DNA from: Panicum virgatum
Lineage: Eukaryota > Streptophyta > Magnoliopsida > Poales > Poaceae
Assembly: GCF_016808335.1 (NCBI RefSeq)
Contig: NC_053141.1
Coordinates: forward strand, 7,306,797-7,370,796
Length of the DNA: 64,000 bases
Direction of reading: 5' to 3'
The number at the start of each line of letters is the position of its first letter. The first letter of the stretch is position 1. The notes under the pieces were generated by a model. That model was not told the DNA's origin. It did not search any database and saw only the letters and a program-made list of their open reading frames with translations. Both the position numbers and the translations under genes were made by a program. This document shows, in pieces, positions 22,933 to 35,230 of this stretch.

Positions 22933-24287
22933 TGTTGGCGGCTCTTAAGTACCAAATCTAGGCCCTCAACTCCTGCATAAACACATGAAATGCAAACATC
23001 AACATAGTGGTAGGAGTTATTACTAACGAGTTCCACAAAGTGTTGGTGTATATTTATGTGCAGGTTGTTTAAGCTTGGAAATGAGAGGAGAACGCAGCCC
23101 CAAAAGCAAGGTGACACGTTGTTGATCCGAAGCAACAAGTTCTCGACGAATCAGACGCATTCACAAGGATCTACGTGCCTACCAGAGCTACCAAACCACC
23201 TCAAGACAAGCCCTTGCACATGTATATGACATAGGGGCCCACCTAGCAGCCAACAGACTGAAGACCGAGCCAAACGGGCCCAGCCCACGGTCGGCCGACC
23301 TTCAGGTCGCCAGACCTAGTGGCGACGGCCCACGGGCCCCATCGCCTCTCAGATGACACGTGGCGAGGTGCTATTGGTCCTCCATGGTGGTTTGGGTCGG
23401 TTCTCGGACGAATGGCTGGTGGCTCCCTCCTATAAATACAAGGGGAGGGGGTGAGAATAGGGACACACCACCAAGTTGGAGTTCACATCCATCAAAGTGC
23501 TCAACTTCAAGCCTTCTCTTGTGTTTAGAGTTGTGTTAGCTTAGGGAGAGGGTAGAGGTACTTAGGAGGGGCGCCGGTCTTCGGCGCTCTTCTCCATTTT
23601 GTACCTCTATGAGAGTGAGAGTGTAGTTCGGGAGAAGTGCCGGGGTGTCGGCATTCTGCTCCCAGCTTGTACCTCTACGGATGCTGCTACATTCTTCGGT
23701 ATTTAGTAAGTATTCGTGGTTCCTATCTCTATTATTTTACTTGATATAGTAGATGCTAGTAGTGCTTGTAGTTGAGTGAGATCAGTTCTCTTACTCGCGG
23801 GTTCGTCGCTCTGTATTCATATAGAGTGCTGTAGTTTGCTACGGGATATCATACGTAGTCAGACTGCAGTAGTAATCAGTAGCGTAGGCGTGGTGTCTAG
23901 GCTAAGGGTTATCTTTCGTTTGCCTTATATCCCATGGTTTAGTAGAGGTAGGCCGTAGGTGGTGACAGCCCTATTGGTCCTTCGTAATCCTCCACGTTCG
24001 GATATAGCGTAGAGCTGTTGGCCGGAGTCGACTGGCAGATCGGTTGTAAGCCGGTGCCCGAAGTGAGTATTGTGCCCGAGAGATCGACCTTTAACTCAGC
24101 AGTAGTGCTGTCTTAGGAATCCTCTCTACCCTTCTACTTATCTTGGTGTGTCCTTGGACCGATTAGAATAGAAGAGAGTGCACACATGTTCCCTGTGGAT
24201 TCGATAACCCTTGGAATACTCTGAGGTGAAAGCTACAACGGTATCCATGCGCTTGCAGATTTATTCGTGACTCTAAAATACCCAACA
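22933..24287 (+). repeat. 5' LTR of the Athila-like element
   Basis: 1355 bases, same length as the 3' LTR. Contains a TATA box at 23431-23438. Confidence 0.95.
23431..23438 (+). promoter_or_regulatory. TATA box in the 5' LTR (Athila-like)
   Basis: TATAAATA in context CTCCCTCCTATAAATACAAG, a strong plant TATA box. The same motif is in the 3' LTR at 29094-29101. It probably drives element transcription. Confidence 0.6.
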
Positions 24288-24393
24288 AGCTTTCTGGCGA
24301 CGTTGCCGGGGAACGATTGCTGTATCTTTCTTCGAACCTAGTCATCCTCGTATCCTTTGCTTTTCTTTTCTTCTACCTTCACCCCCGCTATCC

Positions 24394-25265
24394 ATGGGGA
24401 AGCTGTCCTTTAAGAGCTTCTCTATCCTACGGAATTTATTCCGTATTATTTTTCATTTTCTATCTGCTACCTCTACCCCCGCTACCACAGAGCAGCCTTC
24501 TATCCGAGACTTTTCTGCTCCTACGGGCGAGTTCCTTGAGCCACCTCTTTCTGAGCATCCAATCCTTTCATCCGACTATGAACTCCATCCCGACCTTATC
24601 GCTATGGTTCGGGAGCTTTCCTTCTTTGGGTTAGATAGTGAAAACCCATACCACCATCTGTGAGAGTTTGAGCTAGTGTGTTCATGCTGTGCCATCGCAA
24701 GCATGTCACATGATACCCTCAGGTGGAAGTTGTTTCCCTTCTCTCTTGTAGAGGAGGCTAGACAATGGTACACACGTACCGTAGTGAGTATGAACGGAAA
24801 CTGGGTGAACTTAGAGATGAGTTTTGTCTCAAGTTTTTCCTTGAGTCCCGGCTTGTTGCTCTACGAAAGGATATCATCTGCTTTCAGCAGAATGAGAAGG
24901 AATCTATAGGTGCGGCTTGGGCTAGATTTTTACTTTTGGTAAAATCCAGCCCTATCTTATCGATACCCGATTATGTGTTAGTTGAACATTTTTACTCGGG
25001 GCTCAACAAGGACTATGCTGCTTACCTAGACATGACAGCTGGAGGGTCTTTCTACCACAAGACTCTAGCCGAAGGCATGGAAATCTTAGAAATTATCACC
25101 GAAAATACTTCCTTCGCAGCTGAGTCTGTACTCTCTCTTGAACAGCATAAGTCATGTCATGAGGACATTCTAGGAGCTAAATCCGATCATTCACTATCCA
25201 TACCTTTAGATTCAGCCCTAGAACCCTCTCCTGAACCACGAGTTTTGGAGAAAGAAGAAATTTGA
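24394..25265 (+). pseudogene. gag remnant of the Athila-like element
   Basis: The frame from MGKLSFKSF has an in-frame TGA at about 24661 and a frameshift near 24790. Conserved grass gag strings are visible: NPYHHL, then LRWKLFPFSLVEEARQWY, ESIGAAWARFLLLVKS, VEHFYSGLNKDYAAYLDMTA and GGSFYHKTLAEGMEILE. This is the capsid-like part of a Ty3/Gypsy gag. It cannot make an intact protein. Confidence 0.8.
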
Positions 25266-25499
25266 ACTCCAGAACTCCATTACAAATTCGAGGATGATCC
25301 TTTTGAAGATTTTAAAAATACCTCGAATTATGTCTGCAAGAGGAGACCACCGGTTCCCATTGCTTCCACATATCCTATAGAAGCTACCTTCTGTAAGGAA
25401 AATGTTAAAAAGTCAATGGCCACTATGAGCAGCGAGTGGTTCAGAGAGATGAAGCTCTCATCAAAAGTACTTTGGATCAGCTCTCCTCCTTCAACCCTT

Positions 25500-25830
25500 T
25501 CTTGCACCATAAAGGGAACCCAGGTAGACACCCTCTATAGTCCCACTGTCGGCGCTAACATCATCTCTAGCGAATGCGTATTTCGCCATTTGCGAGATGA
25601 GCCGTTGGTTCAAACCGACAAAACCTTCCAAACTTCCTTTGGAGAAATCCTAGAAGCATATGGGACTTTGTAGAACGTGTCTATTAGACACGAGGATGTC
25701 GAAATAATCCTCAACTTTCATATGTTCGACATCCAAGACTTCGATATCTTGATCGGGTATCCCATCGAGAAATTGATCGCGGATGCTCCGATCCAAAATA
25801 AGCTCGAAGTCCATCAAGGGAAGGAAACCA
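25500..25830 (+). pseudogene. Retropepsin-like remnant of the Athila-like element
   Basis: Two frames split by a stop near 25671 carry DTLYSPTVGANIISSECVFR and HMFDIQDFDILIGYPIEKLI, matching the C-terminal part of the retrotransposon aspartic protease region in grass elements. The downstream frame continues as an acidic stretch to 26117. No polymerase follows. Confidence 0.65.
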
Positions 25831-26119
25831 TTTATGTCCAAATCGCAAGAGCCACAAATTCCATGACAGAACCATCCCTTGATTTTGAACCAATCGAAGA
25901 AGTTAAGGGAATTCTCCTTGTTGATTCACCAGAATCCCCCGAGGAGAAATATGTTGAAGAGTTCATCAAGGAGGAGGATGCTCTCTCAAAATCCGTAGAT
26001 TCATCCGAGTTCGAGACTCACCCTAAACCTTCGATTGAGTTTGAGCCTCTTCCCTCTGGCCCAGAGAAAGTTGTTCTCGACCATGATCGAGATTCAACTG
26101 CGATTTCGTACGATTAATC

Positions 26120-28595
26120 TCTTGAGATAGAGACACCAGGGGCCATGGAATCTGACGGGGCACCGACTTTGGAGTCCAAACAAAAGGATTCCTTAGATGA
26201 GCATGGAAGTTTTATCCTTGAAATACCACAAGAACCATGCTTGTTAAATGCCTCTCCAGAGTCGGGCATGCTCTGTGCCCCAAGCATACATGAGGACTAC
26301 AACTGCCTTAAGGTCCTCTCATGCAAAACCTTTAGAAGGCCAGTTGTAGATGCATATGTTTATCGTAAACATTGCAGATTTCGTGGGTGCACGGCGGCAC
26401 TAACCTTGCAGCGAAAACTTCATGATACATTAACAATTGGCGGTGAAAGGGGAACACATCACCAACTATAGCTGCAAGAGGATGTTCCCATGGTCGACCT
26501 TATGACCATAAAAACAAAGCACTACCGGGAGATAGCCTGGATTGTTATCATTTATTTATTTATTTCCCTTCAATAAAAAGCAAGAGCATGTTCTAGGATA
26601 AAGTTATCCTTCGGGTATTTTTGGTCACTAACCATTCCAGGTGGAGATCGAAGAGAACGATGGATAGGCAATGCCTATGAACATGAGAGCTACACCGAGT
26701 ACAATACCTTGGTACATCTTTGCAAGGGAATGACTACGAAAGGAGATTTGAACTCTACACACATGAAGTTCTGTTGCCCAGCAATGCAAACTCCAAGTGT
26801 GGGGGAGATATGTGAGTACCCCAAGTAAGTTCTTCTCATGCCAATTCATTATCTTGGATTGGAATAGTGTTAGTTCTTTTATCTTGCTCCTTAAAAAAAT
26901 ATATAAAAAATGAGAGGAGTTGCCATGGTGACAACGTTGAACTCTTCATCAACAAATCATTGTGGTAAGTACTCTCAGTGTCTTGCTTTTGACATTAAAC
27001 AAAGCCCTGCCGGGAGGTCACCCGAGGATCGCCAGAGTAAGTCTCATGGTGAGAGTAAAATTTAGTTTGAATAAATTTTAGGGCTCCCTGGTTCTTAAAA
27101 CCAGTAGAGCCAGTATTTTGTTTCCACTATCTCGTTGAATACAGCACCACGTACAAGTACAAGTGTGGGGGAGATCTCTCAAGATCATCATTGCCATACA
27201 CATTCGAGATCTCCCACTGATGTATCGCACAACATCATCTGCACCAACATGACAAGGGACAAGGCAAGGACACTAAATTCAGCTAGCCACTCGTGATTCG
27301 GCTGACTCACCACTACCTTGATCCCCATGCTCTTCAAAAGCGGTGGTTTGTGCATCCTCTACCTCTCAACTTTCCTTGATTCATGAGTTTAAATGAATTT
27401 AATTCTAAACCATTAAAATCAAACCCAAAATGAATCGGTGTGTTGTATCTGCTGGACATGTCTCCTATGGTTGGCTTGCATATGTTTTATTCCATGCTCA
27501 TCACCTTGATGCTTGTGAACAAAAATCTTTAGGAAAACATGCTCGTCTAAGTAGTTGATGTTTGAGATATGGTTTGATGAAATGATCTTCACTCCTATTG
27601 CTTAAGTGCTTGGGTATTTATTTGAAAAAAAATGGAAAATCCTTTGCAAAGCTCCTCTTTGATATGCCAAAGTCCTACCAAAGCCATATGATGATATTTC
27701 TTGAAGACCTTATACACTTATGCTGCTTGTTTTACATTGAGCTTTGTCAAATTGTTGTGACCCTTGAGAGAATTCTTTTCATGCTTTCATGATCAAGATT
27801 CACGTGCACACCACATACCCCTTGCTATGCTTCTATGAGAAGTTAGCATTGTACCATCCATCCATTCCACAAAATAAAAGCTCCATAGTATGTGTTGGTC
27901 TCTCTCTCCAGTTATTGTTAAAACAAAAAAAAAGAGAGAAAGCATGGGCTATCGAAAAAAAAATGTGGACACATGAAGGTCCAAGTGTTGAAAAAAAGAA
28001 AAAATATATGGACACATGAAGGTCCATGAAAAAAAAAGAAAAAAAATAGCCATGCTTTCAAAAAGATTTTATATGTTGGGAGAGAGATCATACAAAAGGA
28101 GTTTCCATTCCATCCATCACAATCCATGCACGTGCACATCTTGATCTGATTGTATGACTTGTTTTTCTCTTTGGATCCGGTCTTTGACTTTGCAATATAT
28201 ATAATACAAGTATACCTTATCCTTCATACTCTACCTTGAGCTCCACATATAGCCATCACTAGAAGTAGGTTGAAGAAAAGGCAAGTCAAATGCCTTGGTG
28301 AGGACAGATACACATTGAGTGATCTGAGAGAATCAAATGAGGAGCTAAGCAAGGTTTATTTTGAAAACTTATTGAAAAATCCCAAGCTACTTGACATGAG
28401 GAGCAGAAGTGATTTGATTCAAGACCATTCCATTCCTCAACTACCCAAGATGGCATGATTGACACTTTAAAGTTAACAAGTGCAAGGTATGGTTTGGAAT
28501 ATCTCTTATGCTCGCTTCATACCTTTGGAAGTCATGTTCCACCTTAGTCCTTTCTGCTTTACTCGAGGACGAGCAAAGGCTAAGTGTGGGGGAGT
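26120..28595. other. Athila-like element 3' interior, non-coding
   Basis: No recognisable pol. A GTGTGGGGGAG-type purine string recurs at about 26798, 27170 and 28583, the last directly before the 3' LTR. A block around ACACATGAAGGTCCA repeats near 27970 and 28013. Confidence 0.5.
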
Positions 28596-29950
28596 TGTTG
28601 ACGGCTCTTAAGTACCAAATCTAGGCCGTCAACTCCTACATAAACACATGAAATGCAAACATCAACATAGTGGTAGGAGTTATTACTAACGAGTTCCACA
28701 AAGTGTTGGTGTATATTTATGTGCAGGTTGTTTAAGCTTGGAAATGAGAGGAGAACGCAGCCCCAAAAGCAAGGTGACACGTCGTTGATCCGAAACAACA
28801 AGTTCTCGACGAATCAGACACGTTCACAAGGATCTACGGGCCTACTAGAGCTACCAAACCACCTCAAGACAAGCCCTTGCACCTGTATATGACATAGGGG
28901 CCCACCTAGCAGCCAACAGACCGAAGACCGAGCCAAACGGGCCCAGCCCACGGTCGGCCGACCTTCAGGTCGCCCGGCCTAGTGGCGACGGCCCACAGGA
29001 CCCACCGCCTCTCAGATGACACGTGGCGAGGTGCTGTTGGTCCTCCATGGCAGTTTGGGTCGGTTCTCGAACGAATGGCTGGTGGCTCCCTCCTATAAAT
29101 ACAAGGGGAGGGGGTGAGAATAGGGACACACCACCAAGTTGGAGTTCACATCCATCAAAGTGCTCAACTTCAAGCCTCCTCTTGTGTTTAGAGTTGTGTT
29201 AGCTTAGGGAGAGGGTAGAGGTACTCAGGAGGGGCGCCGGTCTTCGGCGCTCTTCTCCATTTTGTACCTCTACGAGAGTGAGAGTGTAGTTCGGGAGAAG
29301 TGCCGGGGTGTTGGCATTCTGCTCCCAGCTTGTACCTCTACGGATGCTGCTACATTCTTCGGTATTTAGTAAGTATTCGTGGTTCCTATCTCTAGTATTT
29401 TACTTGATATAGTAGATGCTAGTAGTGCTTGTAGTTGAGTGAGATCAGTTCTCTTACTTGCGGGTTCGTCGCTCTGTATTCATACAGAGTGTTGTAGTTT
29501 GCTACGGGATATCATACGTAGTCAGAGTGCAGTAGTAATCAGTAGCGTAGGCGTGGTGTCTAGGCTAAGGGTTATCCTTCGTTTGCCTTATATCCCACGG
29601 TTTAGTAGAGGTAGGCCGTAGGTGGTGACAGCCCTATTGGTCCTTCGTAATCCTCTATGTTCGGATATAGCGTAGAGCTGTTGGCCGGAGTCGACTGGCA
29701 GACCAGTTGTAAGCCGGTGCCCGAAGTGAGTATTGTGCCCGAGAGATCGACCTTTAACTCAGCAGTAGCGCTATCTTAGGAATCCTCTCTACCCTTCTAC
29801 CTATCTTGGTGTGTCCTCGGACCGATTAGAATGGAAGAGAGTGCACACACGTTCCCTGTGGATTCGATAACCCTTGGAATACTCTGAGGTGAAAGCTACA
29901 ACAGTATCCGTGCGCTTGCGGATTTATTTGTGATGCTAAAATACCCAACA
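28596..29950 (+). repeat. 3' LTR of the Athila-like element
   Basis: Partner of 22933-24287, with scattered substitutions only. Confidence 0.95.
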
Positions 29951-29955
29951 ATCAA

Positions 29956-30363
29956 CTCAAAAATTCGCGGCCACAATCACGAAATTTTCATTGTCTTTCT
30001 TTCGGATGATGCTAACCGAAAAGCTAATTCTACATCGCTGGAAGACCTGGACTACAATGAATTCCTTTCTGAACAGGAGATGAGTGAAGCAGCAGCAACT
30101 AGCTACGAGATCCATCCTCCTCCACCAGGAATCACAGTCACTGTCTATCTGGACAACAACCCGAAGATGATTCTCAAAACGGAGCACCATCAACAACTCG
30201 GCGACTCCTTTGAATATTCCAACAGTGACTTACGCAATGTTATTAACATTGGTCGCAATGCGAAAACAGTCATCTTCAACAAAGGGAAAGACCATGAAGA
30301 AGTCGAAGCCTACAGCCCGACATCTAATTATCGGATACCTGACATCTATGGGTACAACACCTG
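29956..30363 (+). pseudogene. Decayed sense frame of the Tat-like element, second part
   Basis: Continues the frame from 22927 after the nested element and its ATCAA duplication, with an acidic segment (LEDLDYNEFLSEQEMSEAAA) followed by a Pro-rich motif. It ends at a stop near 30362. Confidence 0.5.
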
Positions 30364-31190
30364 AAAGCGGCTCCGCCACAAAGCAGCACCCCCTTCTCAA
30401 CCAAAGCAGTCGACGATTGATTCTACTCACCAGAAAATCCATTCAAAATGCTTCTTGCACCCAAAAGGAAAGCACTCGAGCTTCCAATGCAGCACTCTTC
30501 GCAAAACACTCGGAGCACCTCCAACTTCTGCCAACAAAGGCAACAAAGAGAAAGTCAACACGAGCAATATACCCTCCCAATGAGAAATTCAGCATGCCAG
30601 CTAATCAAGAGAGTCATCTATTGGGCTTACCCCCGGCCTTATACCCAATAAAGGCTAGGATGGGTTCGCCCGAACTCTGACTCGAGTCATCTATTGGGCT
30701 TACCCCCGGTCTTACACCCAATAAAGGCTAGGATGGGTTCGCCCGAGCTCTGATTCAATTCACAAACCACTCGTGTTGGCAGAAGACAAATACTCAAGTC
30801 CACCTCTGGTCTTACACCCAGTAAAGGCCAAGATGGATCCACCCTAGTAAAACTCAATATAAAGAATTCGAGTGCTTCATAATTGGATGAAAGAGAAGAT
30901 TTCGTCACCGGAGACATGAGCTCCCCCCTCCCAAGGGGTTATTTCTTCAAAAGTCGATAGTCCATCAGTTACTCCGAATACCAACCTTTTCTTGTTAAGT
31001 TAAGGTCAAAGGCACGACAAATCGTGTAGCTGGGGCTACGGGACATGAGCTTCACGGCTCAAGAGACAAGTTCTCTACTTTTAGGAGTAAAACCTAAGAG
31101 ACATGAGCTCGAATCGAGTAGTCGGGGTCTACGGCCCTAGAGACGAATCGAGTAGTCAGGGTCTACGGCCCTAGAGACAAGTTCTCTACT
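30364..31190. other. Tat-like element spacer with short repeats
   Basis: A unit with CATCTATTGGGCTTACCCCCGG and AATAAAGGCTAGGATGGGTT occurs twice (about 30618 and 30689) with a weaker third copy near 30800. Another repeat with GTAGTCGGGGTCTACGGCCC lies near 31117 and 31152. No coding content seen. Confidence 0.5.
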
Positions 31191-31194
31191 TCCT

Positions 31195-32110
31195 CGTCCA
31201 TGAGACGACCACTTATTCGACTACTGCGGTACTCGATCTCCGAATGGGACACGCTTCCTATTTCCCAAGAGGATCTCCGGATGGGACACACTCCCTATTT
31301 CCCAAGAGGAATATTTTCATCCATGAGGCGACAAATTATCGACTACTATGGTACTCGATCTCCGGAAGGGACACGCTCCCTATCTCCCAAGAGGATCTCC
31401 GGATGGGACATGCTCTCTATTTCCCAAGAGGAATCTTTTCGTCCATGAGACGACAAATTATCGACTACTACGGTACTCGATCTTCGGACGGGACACGCTC
31501 CCTATTTCCCAAGAGGAATCTTTTCGTCCATGAGGTGACAAATTATCGACTACTACGGTACTCGATCTTCGGATGGGACACGATCCCTAATTCCCAAGAG
31601 GAATCTTTTCGTCCATGAGGCGACAAATTATTGACTACTACAGTACTCGATCTTCGGAAGGGACACGCTCCCTATTTCCCAAGATAAAACTTTTCGTCCA
31701 TGAGGCGGCAAATTATGACTACTACGGTACTCGATCTACGGACGGGACAAGATCCCTATTTCCCAAGAGGAATCCTTTCGTCTATGAGGTGACAACTTAT
31801 CAACTACTGCGGTACTCGATCTCCGGATGGGACACGCTCCCTATTTCACAAGAAGATTCCTTCTCGTCCATGAGATGACAACTTATTCGACCACAGCGGT
31901 ACTCGATCTACAGATGGGTTTTTTCTCGTCCATGAGACGACTTATTCGACTACTCCGGTACTCGACCTACGGATGGGACATGCTCCCTATCCCCCAAAAG
32001 GATTTCTTCGTCCCCGAAAAGATAATTGGTCAATTACTTAGATGGGACAAAATCCCTATCTCCAAACGAAGATTTAGTCATCCAAGAGCTGACAATTCAT
32101 AGACTGCTAT
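31195..32110 (+). repeat. About 85-bp tandem repeat array inside the Tat-like element
   Basis: Units contain CGTCCATGAGGCGACAAATT, GACTACTACGGTACTCGATC, GGATGGGACACGCTCCC and TTTCCCAAGAGGAATC. Successive GTCCATGAG motifs lie at about 31441, 31526, 31611, 31696, 31780 and 31866, a period of 84-86. Earlier units carry an extra 36-38-base partial duplication. Copies diverge toward both edges. Confidence 0.9.
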
Positions 32111-32362
32111 GCACTCGAAAAGAATGTTCGACCACTACAGTACCCGAACAATCTGTCTATCTCCTACAAAGGAACTACTCGTTCTCAAGACGACAAGCAA
32201 ATCGACTACTACGGTACTCGAAGAAATCATTCAAGACAGCCAATGACAAGCTTCATGTAAAGGCAACCAGCCAACCAGCCACCAAATGAAAGGAAAAAAG
32301 TACTATACATCACAATGATAAAAGTACTCAAGTGGACCCATATCCACACAAAAGCTAAGAGG

Positions 32363-35230
32363 ACATTACAACAAATTGTTCAAGACTCTGGCGCCGGCTC
32401 CAGGCCACTGATAACCTTATCAGCGATTTCATCTCCGCAACATACTCAGAGAATCGCTCCTCTGAGCCGCCAATGGCAATCCCATCACCAATAAGGGACA
32501 AGTTCACAGAAGGGATAAAGGATTTAACTAATCCTAAAGCATGGGCCAAGTACTCCCTAGAGGCATCGGAGAAAAAGCTACTAAGTCTCTGAGGGGCTTC
32601 ACGAAGACGCTCCAGCAGACTCTTCCCAGCAGCTTCCTCGTCCTCCACCATGTCGACGACTACTTTGGCTGCCACTTCAAGATCAGCCAACTGCTGAGAG
32701 AGCTCCCTGATCTGCTTCATATCACTGACCGTCTGCTTGTCAGTATCAGTTTTGATCCTATTCAGCTTCTCCACAGCATCTGCGTGACGATACATAATAT
32801 TGGTCAGATCAGTCACCTCATTATCCTTTCGCGACAACAAGCTTTTAAGCATTGTCAAAGCAAGGAAAACATGAGAACAGAAGAAAACTACTCGAGGAAC
32901 ATAGAAGAAAGAAGAAAATACCTTTCTTCTCCTTGGCAGCAGCCTTGGCCTTCTCCTGCAGCTTGGAGGCCTTATTCTTTAGAGCAGAATTATTCTGCTC
33001 CAAAGCTTCGACGCGGGCCTCCAGAAGCTTAACATTTTCCGACTGCTCCCGAGAAGACTTCTGAAGAGCAGCCATCTTCTCAAGCTGTAGCGCTTGGTCA
33101 GCCATCAACTGGAGATCCTCTCCAGTCCGCGGAAGGAACTAGGCCAGCTCTGTGGCTTGTTTGGCCAGATTCTGCCAAGAAAGCATGATCAAGACAAAAG
33201 TACTCGACAACTCAACAAAAGTACTCGAGTTCAAAAAGCTACTTACGACAAGAGCGGAATGGCAGCCCAGAATCCCCTGGGCAACGCCGACCGACTCCAT
33301 GACCACTTTCTCCACCTGTTGTGGCGTCTCTAGCAGGACTAGATCAACATTAGCAGCAGCCGAAGGACTCTTCGGCTGGTCCTCAGCCTGCTTATCTGAA
33401 ATATACAAAGACAGTCAGCAAAAGCTCGACGGAAAAACGAGTCGACCACATCAAGACTCTCACCAGTGTCAGCAACAGGAGGATCCTTAACCACTTCCTT
33501 GGCCACGAGACTCCCCGCCGTTCCGGCAGCAGAATTACCCAACCGATCGCCCTCCTTCGGCGAGCTAGGAGGCAGCTGGGCAATGTTCTTAAGGGAATCA
33601 AAAATCCCCTTCGCCGACTCATCATTCCCAAGAGCGTCAGGATTGCTACAAAAGGAAGAAGTACTCGATACTTCAATCACAAAATCAAAAAAGCAAATGC
33701 AAGCAATCGATCAACAGCCACACTTACTGAGAGGAGTGCTTCAGCACGAATTTCTTCGGCTTAACAAACTTCGGGACCACGCTCTGTCCCGAAGCGCTCT
33801 GCCCCTTAGCAGAGCCGCTCCCACCGGATTCAGCCGGTGCAGCAGGAGCTGAGTCGACAGGGCTCACGACAGAGCCCACCGTCTGCCACTTAGAAGAGGA
33901 AGGAGGCCTGAGAAAAAGAAAAACCATCAAGAGAAGGCAACAACTCAGAAGGTACCAAGCCGTACTCACCTGTCACTACTCCCAGCAGAAGCGGCACTCC
34001 GCTTCCGAGTCCTCACAAATTCGATGGCCGGCTCATCCGCCAACTGCTTCCGGACGTCCGACTTGCCAAAGGACCTGCAAAGAAGACCCAACCGCGATCA
34101 AACAAGGATCCAAAGGCAATTTCAAACCAAAATAAAAGGCAAAAGAAGTCAGATGCACACTTGAGTCAGTATGCTCCAAGGGCACATCTTCAGGCAGCAT
34201 AGGCCTACTCTGATAGTTTTCGGGATTAATCTGCATGAAAGATATCGAATCAACTTGACTACTCGACAAAATGTACTCGAACTACACTTCAGTCGACTAC
34301 TCGAAATAGTACCTTCCGAGGACGCCTGACAGCGCTAAAAGTCCCGACAATATTGGCCGTCCCTGGCACATTCCTCAGCAATTCCAACACCCGATCCTTC
34401 AGATCATCCTCAGTAATCTTGGTTTGGGTAAAACGGGAGGGATCCGCCTCTCCCGTATACTGAAAGCCCAGATTGACCCGCCACTGCAGCGGCCGGATCC
34501 TACGCATCGACCAATACACAATCACAGACGCACCACAAATCTGGTGGTCTGCCTTCAACCTCTCAATCTTCCCGAGAAGAAAATTAACCTCATTCCCCCC
34601 CCGCTCCCCTTGGAATTCCAATTCGACTTCTTCACAGGGGGGACAGGAGTATGAAGAGGAAGGGAAGAAGAAAGTTTCCTAATATAAAACCACATCGACT
34701 TCCAGTCGATGACCTTGTCACTCAAATCGTAGGGGATATACTTAGGTTTTCTCCCTGACGAAATTGCAAACCAGCTCCCCCAACCACATCCACCTTGGAT
34801 TCGTTGGGATGAGGTTTCAGATGAAAGAAATACTGAAACAAATCGAAGTGGGGTTCGATCCCCAGGAAGTCTTCACACAATTGGACAAAGATAGAGATAT
34901 GAAGGATGGAATTAGGGGTCAAGTGATGCACTTGAACCCCCCAGTAATGAAGGAGGCCACGGAAGAAATCAGAAACAGGAAAACCGAGACCCCGAAGAAC
35001 ATGAGGAAGGAAAACAACAGATTCGTTTCCTCCCTCATAAGGAAAAGACTCCCCCACGGATCCACGCCAATGGATCACATTCCGAGGTTGAAGAAGATGA
35101 CTCTCAACAAGATTCAAAAGATGGGAGTTGGCGCACTTACTCGACTTCCATCCTTGGACCTCCGCCTCACCAGCGGCAACCTCGTCCACCTTCCCCTTCG
35201 AAGCAGATCTCTTCGACGCTATTAGAACGA
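32363..35230 (-). pseudogene. Antisense gene of the Tat-like element (Transposase_28-like)
   Basis: This coding-like region lies opposite to the element's own direction. The 5' part (about 35220-34740) contains FPVSDFFRGLLHYWGVQVHH and LTPNSILHISIFVQLCEDFL, the signature of the plant 'putative gypsy type transposon' domain (PF04195). Further exon-like blocks follow: 34621-34310 (QWRVNLGFQYTGE), 34269-34033, 33969-33724, 33680-33420, 33400-33130, 33100-32930 (coiled coil) and 32858-32360 (coiled coil), separated by short AT-rich gaps with GT-AG-like borders. Extra antisense ORFs upstream of the 3' LTR are known in Tat-lineage elements; their function is unclear. A stop follows the first plausible ATG (35249), so it may be inactive. 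Confidence 0.65.

Larger units (their letters stand above)
22933..29950 (+). mobile_element. Non-autonomous Athila-like Ty3/Gypsy LTR retrotransposon
   Basis: Two 1355-base LTRs (22933-24287, 28596-29950), TGTTG to CCCAACA, with a perfect ATCAA target duplication (22928-22932 and 29951-29955). A tRNA-Asp-type primer site (TGGCGACGTTGCCGGGGA) starts three to four bases after the 5' LTR, and a polypurine-like AGTGTGGGGGAG precedes the 3' LTR. The 4.3-kb interior holds a broken gag and a protease-like part but no reverse transcriptase or integrase. The LTRs differ by a few percent by eye, so insertion is fairly recent. The lineage call rests on the primer site and gag style and is an inference. 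Confidence 0.9.

Noticed and set aside
23776..23958. 60-codon frame repeated at 29439-29621
   Set aside because: It lies inside the paired LTRs of the Athila-like element.
31200..32289. Several 60-124-codon frames
   Set aside because: They are translations of the 85-bp tandem repeat. A period that is not a multiple of 3 keeps opening frames by chance.
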